From Burkholderiaceae bacterium (GTDB lineage Bacteria; Pseudomonadota; Gammaproteobacteria; Burkholderiales; Burkholderiaceae_C): a stretch of 8,496 nt of DNA. The stretch lies in the NCBI GenBank assembly GCA_023262645.1, contig JALRAA010000046.1, positions 1-8,496 on the forward strand, read 5' to 3'. Shown here piece by piece: positions 6,551 through 8,496 of the stretch. Each line of letters opens with the position of its first letter. The first letter of the stretch is position 1. The notes under the pieces were generated by a model. That model was not told the DNA's origin. It worked only from the letters and a program-made list of their open reading frames with translations, and did not search any database. The position numbers and the translations under genes are program-made.

Positions 6551-7453
6551 ATGTTGAAATTTGCCGCGAACCTCTCTTTTTTGTACAACGAACTGCCCTT
6601 CATGGAACGCTTTTCCGCAGCAGCCAAGGACGGCTTCAAAGGCGTTGAATATTTGTTTCCCTATGCAGTGAGTGCGCAAGAAATTGCGGCAGCACTCAAG
6701 GACACTGGGTTGCAACAAGTGCTGTTCAATGCACCACCGGCTGGGCATGACCGTGATACGGCACAAATCGCTTGGGACCAAGGTGTTCGGGGCACCACTT
6801 GTCTGCCGGGACGAGAAGAAGAGTTCAAACGCGGTTTCATGATGGCAATGGAGTACGCTGACACGTTGCAATGTCCCCGTATCCATGTGATGGCTGGACT
6901 GGTGCCAGAATCTTTTCGTCTACCCAGCCCTTTGCCAACACTGTTACAGACCAGTGCGCCCCATGCCGCGACTCCAGGCCCCATGCGCGATACCTACCTG
7001 CGAAATTTGCGATGGGCAGCGGAGACAGCAGCCAAAGCCGGTCGCGAAGTATTGATTGAACCGATCAACACCCGAGACATTCCGCATTTCTTTTTAAACC
7101 GACAAGACGATGCGCACGCGATCGTGCAGGAGGTGAATCTGCCAAACCTCAAAGTGCAGTTTGATCTCTACCATTGTCAAATTGTCGAAGGCGATGTGCA
7201 AAACAAGATACGCCACTATTTACCTACAGGCAGAGTGGCACATTTGCAAATCGCTGGCGTACCGCAACGCCATGAACCCGACACGGGCGAATTGCATTAC
7301 GACACGTTGTTTGACACGATCGAAGAAGTTTCAGCGCAATGTGGCTGGGATGGTTGGCTGGGTTGTGAATACCGGCCCGCCCTGGGCGCGGTTGCCGGTG
7401 GAACCTCTGGCGGATTGGGTTGGCTGAAACGCCGAATTACTTCTTTGGGTTGA
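6551..7453 (+). CDS. otnI: 2-oxo-tetronate isomerase (OtnI, hydroxypyruvate isomerase family)
   Basis: A 300-residue TIM-barrel isomerase predicted to convert 2-oxo-tetronate to 3-oxo-tetronate, the substrate of OtnK. ATG 6551 gives the canonical N-terminus 'MLKFAANLSFLYNELPF' with a weak AGAAG upstream; an in-frame ATG at 6518 would overlap otnC and add 11 atypical residues. Catalytic and metal residues are in place: Glu170 in 'IEPINTRDIP', Asp205 in 'QFDLYHCQIVEGD', Gln233 in 'HLQIAGVPQRHEPD' and Glu273 in 'GCEYRP'. Relatives are about 260 residues; this protein is longer, mainly through a Pro/Leu/Thr-rich stretch at about 120-146 between 'MAGLVP' and 'YLRNLRWAAE', and a Gly-rich tail. It lies 26 bases after otnC as last gene of the set. 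The glycolate-pathway enzyme Hyi is the alternative, but the otnKC context favours OtnI. Confidence 0.9.
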   Translation: MLKFAANLSFLYNELPFMERFSAAAKDGFKGVEYLFPYAVSAQEIAAALKDTGLQQVLFNAPPAGHDRDTAQIAWDQGVRGTTCLPGREEEFKRGFMMAMEYADTLQCPRIHVMAGLVPESFRLPSPLPTLLQTSAPHAATPGPMRDTYLRNLRWAAETAAKAGREVLIEPINTRDIPHFFLNRQDDAHAIVQEVNLPNLKVQFDLYHCQIVEGDVQNKIRHYLPTGRVAHLQIAGVPQRHEPDTGELHYDTLFDTIEEVSAQCGWDGWLGCEYRPALGAVAGGTSGGLGWLKRRITSLG

Positions 7454-7697
7454 TTGTGTCGTGGGCATGGTAGGCCACGTCAAATATTTTGGCTTTACCC
7501 ATGTAATGTCTGTCGATGCGCCACTCTTTCAGAATTTGCAAAGCAAAATCGAAGTCGTCAATGGACAATTCATACAGTTGGCGAGTAGGAAATTCATTGT
7601 TTGTCTCCAACGACAAAATCAGGGAAGTTAAAAACTTTGCAACAGGTTGCGTTGGGTCTTTTTCAATGATTCGCTTGGCTTTTTTGATAGCACGCAT
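7437..7697 (-). CDS. small conserved-looking protein of unknown function
   Basis: An 86-residue, charged, mostly helical protein with no signal peptide or membrane segment. ATG 7697 was chosen because GGAGAG lies 7-8 bases upstream; an in-frame ATG at 7730 lacks such a site. Visible features are a basic start ('MRAIKKAKRIIEKDP'), a hydrophobic helix ('AKFLTSLILSLE'), then 'LYELSIDDFDFALQILKEWRIDRHYMGKAKIFDV'. The alternation of acidic/aromatic and Leu/Ile residues looks like a folded domain rather than a shadow frame. I have a weak memory of similar small hypothetical proteins in Burkholderiales and cannot name a domain. Its last 17 bases overlap the end of otnI on the opposite strand. It is divergent from the XRE gene across a 241-base region. 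Function unknown. Confidence 0.7.
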   Translation of the reverse strand: MRAIKKAKRIIEKDPTQPVAKFLTSLILSLETNNEFPTRQLYELSIDDFDFALQILKEWRIDRHYMGKAKIFDVAYHAHDTINPKK

Positions 7698-7847
7698 TTT
7701 TTCACTCTCCACAAAATTGGCACGAACCAACCATGCTTTAACTTATCACATAAACCCCCGAGAAATATGACAGTTTTCATGGAAGCAATCTGCTTTTTGC
7801 GTCTTGAACCCCATCGAATACTGGCAATCAGCCATTTTGAAAATTCG

Positions 7848-7861
7848 TATTTCGGGAAATA
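7848..7861. promoter_or_regulatory. 14-base palindrome upstream of XRE gene, candidate operator
   Basis: TATTTC-GG-GAAATA is a perfect inverted repeat with 6-base arms. It ends 15 bases before the -35 hexamer at 7877. A diverged copy sharing the T-rich/GGGAA core occurs 17 bases further right, at about 7865-7878, touching the -35 box. The size and position suit a dimeric helix-turn-helix protein, possibly the XRE protein itself (autoregulation, inferred). Confidence 0.4.
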
Positions 7862-7876
7862 TCTATTTTTGGGAAT

Positions 7877-7905
7877 TTGTCACCCATAAAATCTGTCAAA
7901 ATAAT
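7877..7905 (+). promoter_or_regulatory. sigma70-like promoter for XRE gene
   Basis: TTGTCA at 7877-7882, a 17-base spacer, and AATAAT at 7900-7905; each hexamer matches the consensus at 5 of 6 positions with ideal spacing. Transcription would begin near 7912, leaving a leader of about 27 bases before ATG 7939. This is the best promoter match found in the window. Confidence 0.6.
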
Positions 7906-7938
7906 TTCATCAAATCTTCATATTTTCTGAAAGTATTC

Positions 7939-8367
7939 ATGAGTACCTTTGCCAATCAGTTGAAGTCTGAAATTGCGCGAATTTCCAAAAAAGAAATCAA
8001 AGCGGAAAACGCCGCTTTGAAAAAAGCTTCATCACATTACCGTTCTGAAATTGCTTCTCTCAAACGTCGTCTGTCATCTCTGGAATTAAGCATAGCGCGC
8101 TTGACCAAACACACAGTGACTGCGCCTGCTGTTGTCGCAGAAGACGACAGCGAAAAGTCATTGCGTTTTCGTCCAGCGGGGTTTGCCAAACTTCGACAAA
8201 AGCTCGACTTGTCAGCCAATGAAATGGGCGCCCTGTTGGGCGTTACTGGCCAATCGGTTTACAAATGGGAAAAAGGCACAGCCAGACCACGTGCCAGCCA
8301 ACTCAAAGCCATTGCTGCTGTGCGCAAAATGGGAAAAAAACAAGTGTTGGAGTTGCTGGCGGGTTAA
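7939..8367 (+). CDS. XRE-family helix-turn-helix protein with N-terminal coiled coil
   Basis: A 142-residue predicted DNA-binding protein. Residues about 10-56 form a charged Lys/Glu/Ala/Leu helix likely to be a coiled coil ('SEIARISKKEIKAENAALKK', then 'SEIASLKRRLSSLELSIARL'). A short linker of Ala, Val, Asp and Glu follows. Residues about 81-130 are a Cro/C1-type HTH: 'FAKLRQKLDLSANEMGALLG' then 'VTGQSVYKWEKGTARPRASQ', with the W-E-K-G-x-x-x-P signature. ATG 7939 has GAAAG 5 bases upstream, and the promoter at 7877-7905 would start transcription after the earlier in-frame ATG at 7804. Proteins of this coiled-coil-plus-XRE layout occur in Burkholderiales. The target is unknown; it could be autoregulatory through the palindrome at 7848. 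The gene appears monocistronic, closed by the terminator at its 3' end. Family strong, role unknown. Confidence 0.87.
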   Translation: MSTFANQLKSEIARISKKEIKAENAALKKASSHYRSEIASLKRRLSSLELSIARLTKHTVTAPAVVAEDDSEKSLRFRPAGFAKLRQKLDLSANEMGALLGVTGQSVYKWEKGTARPRASQLKAIAAVRKMGKKQVLELLAG

Positions 8368-8380
8368 CCAGCAACTTTTT
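8352..8380 (+). terminator. intrinsic terminator of the XRE gene
   Basis: A perfect 8-base-pair stem, GTTGCTGG (8352-8359) with CCAGCAAC (8368-8375), has an 8-base loop and is followed at once by TTTTT (8376-8380). The left arm and loop lie in the last codons, and the TAA stop (8365-8367) falls in the loop. On the other strand no T-run follows the stem, so it should act only on rightward transcription. Confidence 0.88.
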
Positions 8381-8393
8381 CAAACACAGGCTG

Positions 8394-8496
8394 TCAACGC
8401 TCTACGGTGAGGGACACGCCCATACCGCCCCCTATGCACAATGCCGCCAAACCTTTTTTGGCACCACTTCGTTGCATTTCGTGAAGCAGCGTCACC
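8394..8496 (-). CDS. thiolase (acetyl-CoA acetyltransferase family), C-terminal end only
   Basis: Only the last 33 residues are visible; the gene enters from the right edge on the minus strand and stops with TGA at 8394-8396. The end reads 'KKGLAALCIGGGMGVSLTVER', which matches the thiolase C-terminus with the active-site Cys of the C-x-G-G-G-M-G motif (the residue that acts as general base in the family). Thiolases join or split acyl-CoA units in beta-oxidation, ketone-body or polyhydroxybutyrate metabolism; which one cannot be told from this piece. It is convergent with the XRE gene, 26 bases from its stop. Confidence 0.9.
   Translation of the reverse strand, partial: VTLLHEMQRSGAKKGLAALCIGGGMGVSLTVER

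Larger units (their letters stand above)
7698..7938. other. AT-rich divergent intergenic region
   Basis: These 241 bases separate the small minus-strand gene from the XRE-type gene and carry no convincing coding sequence. They are clearly richer in A/T than the otn genes. They hold the ribosome-binding site of the small gene (near 7704-7709), a short palindrome TTAT-CAC-ATAA at 7743-7753, a longer palindrome at 7848-7861, and a promoter reading right at 7877-7905. No clear promoter for the small gene was identified. Confidence 0.6.

Noticed and set aside
7804..7938. N-terminal extension of the XRE protein
   Set aside because: The region holds the promoter and palindrome; the extra residues are atypical (Ile/Phe/Trp/Asn-rich), and the internal ATG at 7939 begins the coiled coil.
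1..8496. mobile elements, CRISPR arrays, tRNA or rRNA genes, and defence or toxin-antitoxin systems
   Set aside because: No transposase-like frame, terminal repeats, regularly spaced repeats or RNA gene signatures seen. The small protein next to the XRE gene is divergent from it, not in a toxin-antitoxin operon layout.

Overview
The window looks like a chromosomal segment of a freshwater-type betaproteobacterium, most likely Burkholderiales close to Comamonadaceae. This is inferred from moderate GC, heavy use of TTG for leucine, and the look of the proteins (fumarylacetoacetase-fold hydrolase, DctP/Q/M set, otn genes and a coiled-coil XRE protein typical of that order). No mobile element, CRISPR array, tRNA or rRNA was seen.

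Layout. Positions 1-761 hold the N-terminal half of a TolC-family outer-membrane efflux lipoprotein on the minus strand, running off the left edge and starting at a TTG codon. A 112-base divergent gap leads into a complete tripartite TRAP transporter on the plus strand: DctP (874-1878), DctQ (1882-2346) and DctM (2343-3641). A fumarylacetoacetate-hydrolase-family gene faces it on the minus strand (3663-4367), 21 bases away. From a 172-base divergent region containing two interlocked inverted repeats, three tightly packed plus-strand genes follow: otnK (4540-5832), otnC (5829-6524) and otnI (6551-7453).

How the genes work together. OtnI, OtnK and OtnC are the shared lower pathway for four-carbon sugar acids (L-threonate, D-erythronate): 2-oxo-tetronate is isomerised to 3-oxo-tetronate, phosphorylated, then decarboxylated to dihydroxyacetone phosphate. 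The adjacent TRAP system is the obvious candidate importer. The dehydrogenase that should feed the pathway (LtnD or DenD type) and any dedicated regulator are not in the window, so the pathway is either split across the genome or uses a different entry enzyme. The FAH-family hydrolase has no assigned step in this pathway.

Right part. A small minus-strand gene of unknown function (7437-7697) overlaps the 3' end of otnI by 17 bases. A 241-base AT-rich divergent region follows, with a good sigma70-like promoter and a 14-base palindrome. It drives a 142-residue coiled-coil plus XRE helix-turn-helix protein (7939-8367), which ends in a strong intrinsic terminator. The last 103 bases are the C-terminus of a minus-strand thiolase. 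The window is mainly a catabolic locus of recognisable families. Nothing in it proves a wholly new system, but the missing dehydrogenase, the FAH partner and the small-protein/XRE pair deserve a look.
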